The notes beneath the pieces are model-generated. The model saw only the letters and a list, made by a program, of their open reading frames with translations. It was not told where the DNA came from and made no database searches. Source: Bedellia somnulentella (lineage: Eukaryota; Arthropoda; Insecta; Lepidoptera; Bedelliidae). From it: 64,000 bases of DNA. The stretch spans positions 14,632,001 to 14,696,000 of the forward strand of contig OY755187.1 in NCBI GenBank assembly GCA_963576735.1, written 5' to 3'. The position numbers and the translations under genes are program-made. Positions 10,208-20,500 of the stretch are shown piece by piece; position 1 is the first letter of the stretch, and the number at the start of each line of letters is the position of its first letter.

Positions 10208-12006
10208 AATCTTGTGGTATTGATATAAATTTGGAATAGATTCTGCCTACTTGCATTACTCACGCCATTATCTGTTCGGCTAGGTAGAGGCAATAGGACA
10301 ACTTTTTACGATCCTTAGGGCTCGAAGAAAACTGAATTCAAATAAGCTGTTTCTTGTAACATGACTAATTAAATTACTGTTACAATTTTCTGGATTATAT
10401 AAGCAATATTTGTAAATTTTGAGTGAAAGCGTGATACAATCGGTGCATAATTGAATAAAAAAAACTGATTAATTATCAAACTAAAACCAGATATACAGTA
10501 TAATACATTATTAATTTATTTGCATAGTTAAACAACTTTTTTATATACGGACGAATTAGCATAGAAATGTAGGTACGTTCCCACAATTTTATTATATACA
10601 AAGTTTCATATTACGTTCAAAACGAGTTTAAATCATCTATTTTAATAAGCGTTTTAATTATGATTATTTATTTGTAGTTATTAGTTGTACGCAGAGCTGG
10701 GGAAAAAATGTTGAGCGGCCGGGCGACCCGCGGCGCTCTCCGCGATCTACAATCTTTACTTTATTTATGAGACATTTCGTATTTAAGCAATTAATTTGAC
10801 ATTTTTGTGCGAGTACGCTCCGTTTCTGCTAGATTATCGTAAAATTAACAATTAATTCACATCTCAAGGAGTGTTTTAAATCGGAATGTTCCTTAAATGG
10901 TCCGCCGGTTCACTGTTTATTCAAATATCTCTTTGGAATGGATCGCATTGCGCGTAAAGACTCAATATTATTTAACTTGTAAACGGCTGTTTCGCAACGG
11001 GATGTATATAAAGAGGCATTTTATATCTGTCTGCGGCAATCTCCTGGACAGTTATGTTTTCCTTGTGTTAATTTGAGGCTTTTCTTTATTCATTTGTTTG
11101 CTTATCGAAAACAATCGGCCTACGATTTCAATTCAACTCGAGCCTTATAAGGTGGCCTCTACAAAAATAACTAAGTAATGCACGATCGCTATGTCCATAC
11201 TATTTGTCGCTTTATAAAGGTATATTACGTTATTTATTTGTATTCTCCCCATTGATAGTCTCAATGGAGAAATTGGATTCACAATGGAGAAGGTAGACAA
11301 TTTGTTTTACAGGAAATAAAGATCATGACTAGCCTTTTACGCTTACCTTTACTTTCATCATTCATAAGGATTATGTTTACTATAATAATGTGCAGATACT
11401 AAAAAATGCACTGTATTAAGTAAGTTTTGACCATATTTTGTCCCCATTTTAAATAATTTAAGTTTTACTGAAAAAAAACATTTTACCCTATCTTACCTTA
11501 TAAGATAAAAAACATTATTTAAATGAAAACCTAGTCCCGACTGAAATAATTAGAAAATAGTTTCCATTCCGGTTTGAAAGTGTAACATAAGACCAAACGA
11601 TTATTACGACTTTTATTGGAAAGTGTAGGGTACCTTAAAATATTATATTTTCACAACCACACAATGAAAATGCAATAACTAGGTAAACATAAGAATAACA
11701 GAAGAATTTATTACAAGTAAAAGCCAATAAACTGTATCTACCATTATCACCTTCACGCTTAGTTAGCCTGGTAAAGCTTTTATAATAGCACCTTTTTATA
11801 CGACATTTGAGTCCTTTTAAATGTCGCGGTTACATTTACACAGCCTTATTTATTCGATTCATCGACAGCCTTATAAGTAGAAAAGACCAATTCGCATTCA
11901 TATGTTTTTTTTATTCTATACATTATTATAGAAAACAAAAGTCCGATCTGATCTTATGACAAAATTTTGAATAAACTTTAGTTTAGTTGATTTAATGTTT
12001 TTTTTT
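10208..12006. other. Gene-less stretch with a possible regulatory patch
   Basis: No coding signal. About 10690-11060 differs from its surroundings. It has no recognisable repeats, is richer in CG (a GGCCGGGCGACCCGCGGCG patch near 10720), and has clustered ATTAA/TTAATT homeodomain-like sites. It lies 3' of mab-21 and could hold a conserved enhancer. That is inference only. Confidence 0.3.
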
Positions 12007-12151
12007 TGACATGAATTCCTCATGTGGGGATTATTACTCATAAATAAAAGATGTTATTCAAGGAAAGAAAAATTTCGACACTGGCGGGGTTCGAACCCGC
12101 GACCTTCGGGTATACGCGACGGGGGCGTATACCCGAAGGTCGCGGGTTCGA
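12007..12151. repeat. Fold-back element with tRNA-arm-like core
   Basis: A tail module (CCTCATGTGGGGATTATTAC) is followed by an AAGGAAAG spacer and a near-perfect hairpin. The hairpin arms of 27 bp run 12091-12117 and 12125-12151, around a 7-base loop. The arms contain GGTTCGAACC-type sequence like a tRNA T arm, but no complete cloverleaf. Bases 12041-12129 recur unchanged at 13036-13124. Related pieces lie near 15.9, 46.4, 57.5 and 59.3 kb. Confidence 0.7.
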
Positions 12152-12202
12152 TTTTTAGGCAACCCTACATTTGGGTTTGATTTTCTTAAATGCTTTCATT
12201 AG

Positions 12203-12441
12203 TGCCGGCTTAGAATGTCACTACCCCTTTCTACCCACGAGACGGGTGTCGTAGGAGGCCACTAAGGGTATGGGGCTTTTCTTAGTGGTTTTTGGGCGAT
12301 GCGGTTGGAAATCCATCACCAACGATACTTTATTTCTACCATCTTGTCCCTTATTAACTTCCAAATGTGGTTGAGGAATTTCCAGCTCTGAAGCTCTGGC
12401 TACCCCATTTTGAGATTTATGACCTTGAGTATATCCATGTA
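12203..12441 (+). repeat. SINE copy, subfamily B, left arm
   Basis: Copy inside the left arm of the inverted repeat, from AGTGCCGGCTTAG to ATGTATGTA. Its partner in the right arm is in the opposite orientation. The SINE was therefore probably present before the arm was duplicated. Confidence 0.85.
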
Positions 12442-12954
12442 TGTAATGACAATATGGCTGGAAATATATTACCAACCTACGTTTACTTTTAACAACATTT
12501 TTCCCATTCAAGTTTCAAAAAGGATTATGTGACTTCTTAAATTAAAGCTTTGGCTATTCCATTTTAGGATTTATATTCGCAAACAAATATGGTTTCCTAT
12601 TATGAATGGGTTTTTTTTTTCGTAAGTATATAATTTTTGATACATATAATGGGATATGTATGCCGGTATGTTATATGTACTTCATTCATACGTCATTTTA
12701 ATTATTCCGCTGTATTTAAAATATAACTAGCTGACCGGCCAAACGTTATTTTGCCATATCAATTATTTCTAGGGAATTTCAAGTGTATAAAAAAATATTT
12801 TAGGGCGACAACCCTTTTCAATTCGGATAATAATAGTTATAAACCTATTTTCTAACCTACCGAATGTGTATCCCATCCGTCATTCCGGAAAGAAAATGTA
12901 TTTTTATAAGTAACTGTAACGATTCTTCTAATATGAACATATTCATACTTCTGA

Positions 12955-13030
12955 CGCCTGCCATTTTGAGCACACTCTTAATTTGGTCCAAATGTGTCCT
13001 CCAAGGTAGTGAGCAAGACCAGAGACCAAC
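12955..13030 (-). repeat. LINE C-terminal fragment
   Basis: The minus strand translates as THLDQIKSVLKMAGVRSM. This matches the better preserved fragment at 44101-44358, which reads THLDQIEIVLKKAGLRSVKN. It is a small piece of the LINE family proposed here as the SINE's partner, and is not a host gene. Confidence 0.65.
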
Positions 13031-13035
13031 TAAAC

Positions 13036-13124
13036 TAAATAAAAGATGTTATTCAAGGAAAGAAAAATTTCGACACTGGCGGGGTTCGAACCCGCGACCT
13101 TCGGGTATACGCGACGGGGGCGTA
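13036..13124. repeat. Second copy of fold-back core
   Basis: This 89-bp stretch is identical by eye to 12041-12129. It stops at GGGGGCGTA, just before the second half of the hairpin would begin. It lies in the spacer of the large inverted repeat. Confidence 0.85.
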
Positions 13125-13387
13125 CTATTACTATCCTACTACTAGTACTAACTATTATTATCCGAATTGAAAAGGGTTGTCGCCCTAAAATATTTTTTTA
13201 TACCCTTGAAATTCCCTAGAAATAATTGATATGGCAAAATAACGTTTGGCCGGTCAGCTAGTTATATTTTAAATACAGCGGAATGATTAAAATGACGTAT
13301 GAATGAAGTATATATAACATACCGGCATACATATCCCATTATATGTATCAAAAATTTATACTAACGAAAAAAAATTCTATTCATTAT

Positions 13388-13629
13388 GCTGTGTAGTGTC
13401 GGCTTAGAATAGCACTACCCCATTCCTTCCGGTGGGTGTACGTAAGAGGGACTAACGGTATTGGGGCTTTTAAGGGATTTTTGGGCGATGCGGTTGGAGA
13501 CCCATCACCAACAACCTTTATTTTACCATCTTTTCCCCACTCAACTTTCCAAAAGTGGCTGAGGATTTTCTAATGCCTTAGGTCTGGCTACCCCTTCTAG
13601 GGATTTATAGCCGTGAGTATATGTATGTA
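13388..13629 (+). repeat. SINE copy, subfamily A, nested in right arm
   Basis: Full-length 242-bp copy from GCTGTGTAG to (TATG)n. It is flanked by TCATTAT at 13381-13387 and 13630-13636. The other arm of the inverted repeat has the corresponding site without the insertion (near 12600), which defines the element boundaries directly. Confidence 0.95.
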
Positions 13630-13795
13630 TCATTATAGAAAACCATATTTGTTTGCGAATATAAATCCTAAAATGGAATAGCCAAAGCTTTAATTTAAGA
13701 AGTCACATAATCTTTTTTGAAACTTGAATGGGACAAATGTTGTTAAAAGTAAACGTAGGTTGGTAATATATTTCCAGCCATATTGTCATTACATA

Positions 13796-14034
13796 CATGG
13801 ATATACTCAAGGTCATAAATCTCAAAATGGGGTAGCCAGAGCTTCAGAGCTGGAAATTCCCTAACCACATTTGGAAGTTGATAAGGGACAAGATGGTAGA
13901 AATAAAGTATCGTTGGTGATGGATTTCCAACCGCATCGCCCAAAAACCACTAAGAAAAGCCCCATACCCTTAGTCGCCTCCTACGACACCAGTCTCGTAG
14001 GTAGAAAGGGGTAGTGACATTCTAAGCCGGCACT
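13796..14034 (-). repeat. SINE copy, subfamily B, right arm
   Basis: Minus-strand mirror of the copy at 12203-12441. It differs from it at only a few positions. Confidence 0.85.
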
Positions 14035-14219
14035 AATTAAAGCATTTAAGAAAATGGTACCCAAATGTAGGGTTGTCTAAAAATGATCTAAAAGAAAATT
14101 TGTGCCTTATAGGGATTAGTGATCAAATAACTTGTGCATTTTGACCTTAGATTGACACATTTTTACAAGGACCAATGAAGTTAAAAAAATAGTCATGATA
14201 TATTCTTCTGCGTCTCGTC

Positions 14220-14620
14220 TGCTATTATAAAAAATACTGTGATGCACCCTGAAGAAAAGATTTGACATCTCATTCCTTTCCTAAATCTTGCTTGCTCATG
14301 CCCAATCAGTTATATTTGTAACTTTTTCGATCAGTAGTTCTTTTTGCATTACAGCATACAATTTATTGAAAATGCTTTGGAGGCTGATACCGCAGTAGTT
14401 TTTAGCCTCTTGGTTTAACACTTTTCCTTTAAGGGATCGACATCTTTGGTACTTTTTTACTTATGCAGCACTTCTGGAAAAAGAAGTAAAATCAAGAAGC
14501 CATCAACTCTTTTCCAACCCTCAGCATTCCATTACTTATCCTGTCATACCATGCCGCTCGCTTTTCCTACTTTTTATTGCCTTTAATATTTCTTCAAAAA
14601 TAATCTTACTTCAATTAAAG
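14220..14620 (-). pseudogene. Degraded LINE reverse transcriptase fragment
   Basis: On the minus strand, stop-broken translation gives pieces typical of LINE RTs: EEILKAIKS, then NYCGISLQSIFNKLYAV, which corresponds to the NYRGISLL...GKLYA block. An RFRKG-like motif follows at the low-coordinate end. These are RT motifs 2-3. The fragment carries several stops and frameshifts and is not functional. It may belong to the same LINE family as the C-terminal tails seen elsewhere, but no overlap proves that. Confidence 0.6.
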
Positions 14621-15377
14621 TTGACATCGCTTTGTTTCAATCAACTTAACTGCCAATGGCTGTATGAATTGGTATATCCTCTTCTTTGAAAAACTTTTTT
14701 TGATTTTCGTATATGATTTCAGAATAAGTAGTTTACTCCGGATATTATCAGATTGTTTCCTGTCTCATCGTTTTTGCATATTACACTTAATCGTCTCTGT
14801 TTTTAGCTTTACTATTATTTCTCTTTTAATAACATATAACTTTTTTACAAATATTTTATAAATATAAATTAATTTCGCAACGTTTGTCATTAAATCGTAG
14901 GGTCACGAAGGATAGAATAACACATCCAAAACACTGCTGTACTTTTCATTTATTTATTGTTATGCGAATTCAAACCTATATGACCATCAATATCATAAAC
15001 AATCATACTCTTTGAAAATCAAATGTTTCTAAAATTTGGCGTGAAAATAAGATCATTTGTGGTGATGAAGTTTTTGCTCATTGACATTAAAATATTCCTC
15101 TTAACTTCTTTACAACCTTTTGCTATATTTATTCAAAACTGGCAATGGAGAGGAATTAGTGTTTTTATTTTCCAATAAAAGCTATGTACCTAGTGTTTTT
15201 AGTTCTGAATTTTGATCTCATACATAGGTAGGTACATATAATCACCCCATGATTTCTCTTTGATTTAGGGAGAGCTTTTTATTGCCACTTTTTGCGATCC
15301 TAGCAAACCGAGCTTCAATACATTCCTGATCCTTTTCATACAATATTTTTCGTACAAAGGGAACTTTTATTTCAGTT
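14621..15377. other. No gene seen
   Basis: AT-rich. A 46-codon minus-strand frame at about 15243-15383 looks somewhat protein-like. It lies next to a LINE tail fragment and no gene family was recognised, so it is not called. Confidence 0.4.
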
Positions 15378-15440
15378 GGCAGCCAGCCTTCTGAGCACAT
15401 TTTCTATTTGACCCAAATGTGCCTACTTAGTCGCCCTCTA
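15378..15440 (-). repeat. LINE C-terminal fragment
   Basis: The minus strand reads AHLGQIENVLRRLAA, matching the HLDQIE.VLKKAG segment of the tail at 44101-44358. Confidence 0.55.
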
Positions 15441-15869
15441 CCAGCGTTAACATCCACAATTTATAAATGATTTATAATTATCTACGCTCCGTCAATGATA
15501 TTCCTCTTATTAAAGATGGTCCTTTATATATCATATATGATCATTATTTTATTGTTGAATATAAATTCTATTGCTGATTTCTGGTTAACAGTTTAGATTT
15601 ACCTTTGAGAGCAAAATGATAACGAATGTTTAAATTAGAGCTTACTTTTTGTCTAAATGCTTATCGCTAAAACTGTTACTTCTATGTTCTGATTTATCCT
15701 TACTGTAATATTTAAAGAATTTGTTGATTCAATGGCATACTTTGCATGTCAAAACCGCTTTATGTGAATTCTAGAACTATTTTACATGTTCCAAGATTAT
15801 TAAAAGATTCGATCAATTATTTAATATAAGTAATAAATAAAGGAAAGATGTTTATTAAGATGTAAGATT

Positions 15870-15915
15870 ATTAATAATAATCACCACATGAGGTTTTCAT
15901 GAACAAAAAAATTTA
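15870..15915. repeat. Fold-back element tail module
   Basis: Contains CCACATGAGGTTTTCATGAAC, the reverse complement of the module in the fold-back element at 12 kb. Only this end is preserved. Confidence 0.6.
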
Positions 15916-16971
15916 TTTAATGTTAGGTTTAATTATTAGGGATGATTTAGGTGACAAATGTTGTACAATAATACAATTATATTCGTATTGTATTCGGATA
16001 CTCGATTATCATTTTGCTACATTTCAGCAACGAGCTTTCTAAATTCAGTCTACTGGACATTTCAGTTTGACAAAAAGTGATCTCGACTTTGCCTTTGGAG
16101 GGCAATAACTCAATAATAGTAATAATCTAAATAACCTCATTACATAAGTTTCTAGCCATTAGCCCGCACTTTTAGTCCTTCAATATTTTTAACATCGTCT
16201 TGTCATTATCGCTTTCACGCTTTGTTACCCTGGTAAAGATATTTAAATACTTGTTCTTTTTCAATGCAACTAGACACTTTATATCATGAGGAAACTTGAA
16301 ACCATCTGATGCTAACACAATGACTACAAGATAATGTCTTTTTATATTAAAAAAGTTGGATAAACCTTCGGGGATAAACGGCGTGAACGTTTATGAACGT
16401 TTATATGTTATTAAAAAAGTTAAGAAAAACTACAAAATAAAGTTTTCGATTTCTTTTATTAATACTCTAAATGACGACGATTTATATATTTTTAAAAGAA
16501 TTCAGTCGAAATAAATATAAACATTTTTAAAATAAATAACACTAAAATTGTACAATGACTAAGCTATTTACAGGTTTATATATCACAAAATGTATGATTA
16601 GGACTCAATATATTTACCGCCCTTTTATACTCTAAATAATATACATAAATTAATTACAAAATTATTACATATCAAAAACTTGTTAAAACTAACATTGCTT
16701 ATAATTTGCGGTCCTGTAACTTGTACAATATCTCAATAACTCAAAAGTATTACTTACATAGTATCCGAAGATTTTTGGAATTAATAAGAAAATCACCGTT
16801 TTCACTTATACAACGTAAGCACTTACAACTCTGTCTTTTAACAAATCCTATTTCTACTACAATTTGAATATCTACGAAACACTACACGTGGAATCTTGGT
16901 ATACATTATTCACAGACCTTTTATTATTGTTCATCACTTAAAACTGCTTTTTATCAACGACACTAGTCGTC
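15916..16971. other. mab-21 3' flank and likely 3' UTR
   Basis: AT-rich DNA downstream of mab-21 on the minus strand. Two minus-strand AATAAA signals are candidates for polyadenylation: 16920-16925, about 50 bases after the stop, and 16455-16460, about 510 bases after it. A fragment of the (TTATG)-tailed repeat lies at about 16370-16425. Confidence 0.4.
16370..16430 (+). repeat. Fragment of (TTATG)-tailed SINE-like repeat
   Basis: Contains CCTTCGGGGATAAACGGCGTG and a GAACGTTTATG tail, matching the 3' end of the copy at 37393-37560. Confidence 0.6.
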
Positions 16972-18069
16972 CTAAAGTTTTTCAAAGGCTCTAGAATTTG
17001 TTAACATTTCCCTGGTGAGCCTCCACACTTGCTTGGCGGCGTTCTCCAGCGCCGTCGGCGACTTGCCTTTGAACAGGTCAACGTGCGGCAGGAAGTAGTG
17101 CGGACATCTCCTACACTGCAGTGAAGATATCAGTTGTAAGAAGATCCCATTTATTCTATCTCCTATAGCGGCTTCGTCCCACTCGTGCTCCCGGGGGTGC
17201 TTCTCACATTCGTACAGCAACAAAGTTTTCATGTGATAGCATGTCACCGGGTTTCCCGGCAAATCTAAATGTCGATCCCGTATCGTTTTTAGGGTACTCA
17301 AACACTTTCTTCTGCAACCTCCTTGCAGCAGTCGGTTCTCCGCCTCAATAAAACTAAGCACCCACGCATCACCTTCCATAGCAGAGTTTTTACCTTGCAA
17401 AGCGAGACACTCTTTCGATAACAAATCGAAGCCTTCCGTTTTGACTTCAGCGACGATGTTCGGATGAGGCCAAGGAATGGCCGGCAGAGGCCAGTGTGCT
17501 GCAGATCTTGGCCACAATCCCGCGCATTTAAATGCAGGTGTGATCTGCACGACATAACGCTCACGAATTCGCAGTTTCACTTCGGTGGTTTCCGCAATCA
17601 TTTTCACACAATCTCTGTACGAGCACTTATCACACGCCTGCGCTACTAAGGTTTGGAACCTGGATCTGATCTTTCGCGCTGATAAATATCCTGATGCCGT
17701 GATGAATTCAACCCACAGTGACATGGATCGTTTCCTGCCGTCGCTCAATTTCAACACTGCACATCCAGGTAAGGAGCCGTCGTCCACAAAATTGAGAACT
17801 CCCATTTGGTTGAGGTATATCACTATTTCGAACTCATGCGGCGACACCACTTCGAGTCCGTCGAACCTGCCGTTGTAATCCGTGAGAGACGATATGAACC
17901 TCGGTTCCTGTAGCTCCACTTCTTTCAGTACATCTTGCACTATTCTGCAAACTTCGTGGATGGTTTTTGCGATTTGGGCTTTCCTGTTGGCGACCCGTTC
18001 GTTGTAGTATTTGTTCATTTGGTAGACCAGTTTGGACTGGGCCGCCATCATCTCCGGTGGCACGAGCAT
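16972..18069 (-). CDS. mab-21: Mab-21 family protein (mab-21 / MAB21L1-2 orthologue)
   Basis: This is an intronless 365-residue protein, the usual length for the family (human MAB21L1 is 359). Mab-21 proteins are nucleotidyltransferase-fold relatives of cGAS, known from nematode tail patterning and vertebrate eye and neural development. No enzymatic activity is established for this branch. Family blocks seen are GLEVVSPHEFEIVIYLNQMG at 71-90, NFVDDGSLPGCAVLKLSDGR at 93-112, SLWVEFITASGYLSARKIR at 117-135, QITPAFKC at 175-182, WPRSAAHWPLP at 186-196, YECEKHPRE at 286-294 and LQCRRCPHYFLP at 317-328. The start at 18069 (MLVPPEMMAAQ) was chosen because it matches the fly-type N-terminus as I remember it. 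The frame stays open a further 31 codons upstream without family resemblance. The gene is antisense to the neurobeachin exons about 18 kb away. It is intact. Confidence 0.95.
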   Translation of the reverse strand: MLVPPEMMAAQSKLVYQMNKYYNERVANRKAQIAKTIHEVCRIVQDVLKEVELQEPRFISSLTDYNGRFDGLEVVSPHEFEIVIYLNQMGVLNFVDDGSLPGCAVLKLSDGRKRSMSLWVEFITASGYLSARKIRSRFQTLVAQACDKCSYRDCVKMIAETTEVKLRIRERYVVQITPAFKCAGLWPRSAAHWPLPAIPWPHPNIVAEVKTEGFDLLSKECLALQGKNSAMEGDAWVLSFIEAENRLLQGGCRRKCLSTLKTIRDRHLDLPGNPVTCYHMKTLLLYECEKHPREHEWDEAAIGDRINGIFLQLISSLQCRRCPHYFLPHVDLFKGKSPTALENAAKQVWRLTREMLTNSRAFEKL

Positions 18070-18679
18070 GGTGGTAGTCGGATCACACGACCATTGTTCA
18101 GTAAGCGAGCGAAACACGCACGCGCCTCGCACGTCCACTTGAGACTGCGAGCGTCGGAACACCTTGCCCGTCGGTAACCAGACAACGGTACGCCCTGGAG
18201 ACTAACCACAACGGAATCGACTACCATCTTCCATCTTTCTTACGCATCCCGTTTCCGTAATGCGCGTAAAAGAGATGGAAACAAGATTTATGTTAGGGCG
18301 TTGCTTGCGTTGCGTGTATTGATCGCGAGCTAAACTCCGCCTATTGAGGCAGTAGGTATAGCAAGCTTAAATGTTTTTAATTCAGTAGCCCCTGAATACG
18401 GTGAGCGATTAATGATTTGATTTTATTTTGTATCTTAGTTATTACCTTGTCAATTATATTTTTTGCAGCATCGTTGCTCGTATTAATTAATATGATTATC
18501 CTGGGATCTAAGCTTTTGAGTTATCTTCATTGATAATGACGAGTAATTTAATTATATTTGATTTAACTGTGTGTATAGTTAATCAAATATCATAATATTG
18601 CAGAAATTAGGGATCCGTTTTATTATTATTTAGCGTACCACTTCAGGATATAGGTGGCTATAAAATAATTGGTGGGTAT
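18070..18679. other. mab-21 upstream region
   Basis: The first ~250 bases upstream of mab-21 are richer in CG than the surroundings and should contain the 5' UTR and core promoter. No TATA box is obvious. An in-frame ATG at 18162 could start a longer isoform, but the sequence between is not conserved-looking. Further upstream is AT-rich. Confidence 0.35.
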
Positions 18680-18905
18680 GCTATGTAAATAGTCTATTGC
18701 AAATAACACTAACCCATTCCTTTCCGTGGGTATCGTACGAGACGACGAAGTGTATCGGAGCTTTTGAGTGATTGTTGGGCGATGGCGCTGGAGACCCATT
18801 TCCAGCTATCCTTGGACTTTCCTCACTCAACTTTCAAAAGTGGATGTGTAATTTCCAATTTAGCAGTTCTAACTAACCCTTTTTGGAAAATATACACATG
18901 AGCAT
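18680..18905 (+). repeat. SINE copy, strongly diverged
   Basis: Recognised by AACACTAACCCATTCC, CTGGAGACCCAT, CACTCAACTTTCAAAAGTGG and a TGAGCATGGG end. It is an old copy with no clear duplication. Confidence 0.65.
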
Positions 18906-19084
18906 GGGTAGAATATTCTTTATTTCTGAAATAAGCATTATTTCACAAGGCTTTCACTTTTCATATTGTGAATATTAGGCTGATATAATGTGTCATTGTT
19001 CTTGCAGCATTAAAATGACGAAAACCTAATAATTAAAAATTACTCAAAATATTTTCTTATCACTAAAAAAAATCATAACATAAA

Positions 19085-19200
19085 CATAAACGTTTTGTTT
19101 AGCAGAGGTACTAATACTTCTGAACGCCACGTTACTTTGTCAGAGTACCCACGTTTTGCACGGACCATGTACTCACATGATAGGGGCCTAACGCCGTAAA
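19085..19200 (-). repeat. (TTATG)-family SINE-like repeat
   Basis: The minus strand matches the copy at 37393-37560 across the blocks CCCCTATCAYGTGAGTAC, CAAAACGTGGGTACTCTG and CAGAAGTATTAGTACCTCTGC. Confidence 0.75.
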
Positions 19201-19326
19201 AAAATTCAAAAACCATAATTAACAAAACGTGGTATCGTAACTAAATCTTTGATATAGATATAATAATAACTGTAATGTACTGTGTTTGGAAATAAATGAA
19301 TTTGAATTTGATATATTTTAGATATT

Positions 19327-19549
19327 ACATACATACATACATACATACATATACTCACGGCTATAAATCCCTAAAAGGGGTAGCCAGAGCTGAGAAATAA
19401 TAAATTCCTCAGCCACTTTTGGAAGTTAATGGGGAAAAGATGGTAGTACAAAGGTTGTTGGTGATGGGTCTCCAACCGCATCGCCCAAAAATCCCTTAAA
19501 AAGCCCCAAGTCCGTTAGTCGCCTCTTACGCTCTATTTTAGTCTCGCTT
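19327..19549 (-). repeat. SINE copy, subfamily A, altered 5' end
   Basis: Minus-strand copy with a six-unit ACAT tail and a 13-bp duplication, TATTTTAGATATT, at 19314-19326 and 19550-19562. The 5' end stops after the GTAAGAGGCGAC block and carries an unrelated ~18 bases before the duplication. Confidence 0.88.
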
Positions 19550-19562
19550 TATTTTAGATATT

Positions 19563-20154
19563 CTATTGTAGAAAATAGATAGATATATCAACTTTGCTTT
19601 TCCATCATAAGTACAATGCCTATTGAAGGCAGCCAGACTAAGTTATAAGAATCGAAACTTGTGGATACCACAAAATAAATGCAAAACACTACCCAACTAT
19701 CAAAGCAACAAAGTGTCGCAGGAGATATAAAAAGCATATCCGAATACAGCAACAAAGTGTTGGTCCATAAACAGTTGCGCTATTTCAGTAGATTGGATTG
19801 ATGGGGCGTCGCGGCGTGATGGACGGCCGCAGAGCTCATGATTTACGTGGCTATGCTCCCCCTCACCAATGCCACCCTGGTACCTCGTTTATATTTTATA
19901 CGATTAGAATGTTGAGTTTTCAAAGTATTTTTAATAGAATACGAAAATAGCATAGGGGGTTGTATAGGTAAATAACGATGGAGAGGAATATGTTAGGAAA
20001 TATTTCCATCCTGTAGTCTCATGTCTAAGACTAGCAATCTGCCCCAGATGTACTCGGGTAGTGCAAATTTGGGGCATTTCTATTGAATTTGATATGATAT
20101 GTTTCCTATAACCTTGTTTGAGAAACAGCATATCAAACCTAATAAAATTCTTGT
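19563..20154. other. No gene seen
   Basis: Unassigned, with a CG-rich patch at about 19800-19885. I see no supported feature. Confidence 0.4.
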
Positions 20155-20500
20155 CTACATCTACACTTCAACACTATCTACATCTACACTAATATTATAA
20201 AGAGGAAAAGTTTGTTTGTTTGTTTGTAATGAATAGTTTCAAAAACTACTTGACCGATTTTTTAAATTCTTTTACCATTTGAAAGCTACATTATCCACGA
20301 GTAACAGATACTATATTTTTTTTTGAAAAAAAATATGGTTCCGTAAGATATTTGGATTTATCGGACACAAACTGAAAGAAAACAACCAACGAAGTTACTT
20401 ATTTTGCCTACGCTGCCTAAACTACAAAAGATAGAACCATAAAATATTATAATTAATTTTAGATCTTGTAAATATCTACATCTACACTAATATTATAAAG
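20155..20500 (+). repeat. Common lepidopteran-type interspersed repeat
   Basis: The block CTACACTAATATTATAAAGAGG occurs twice (near 20181 and 20480), each followed by a (TTTG)n-like tract. The text of the first copy, including a CTACTTGACCGATTTT motif, resembles a repeat I recognise from many lepidopteran genomes. I cannot name the family securely. Confidence 0.55.

Larger units (their letters stand above)
12151..14084. repeat. Large inverted repeat, about 690-bp arms
   Basis: Left arm 12151-12839 pairs with right arm 13149-14084. The right arm is longer only because of a nested SINE at 13388-13629. Arm mismatch is a few percent by eye. Each arm carries one subfamily B SINE. The spacer of about 309 bp holds a LINE tail fragment and a second copy of the fold-back core. 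This could be an old inverted duplication or the terminal inverted repeats of a large fold-back transposon. No target-site duplication was established at its ends. Confidence 0.85.

Noticed and set aside
12091..12151. Intrinsic terminator-like or CRISPR-like hairpin
   Set aside because: The hairpin arms are tRNA-arm-like repeat sequence in a eukaryotic context. There is no spaced repeat array and no U-tract logic.
15243..15383. 46-codon protein-like frame on the minus strand
   Set aside because: It has no recognisable family and lies beside a LINE tail fragment. It could be repeat-derived.
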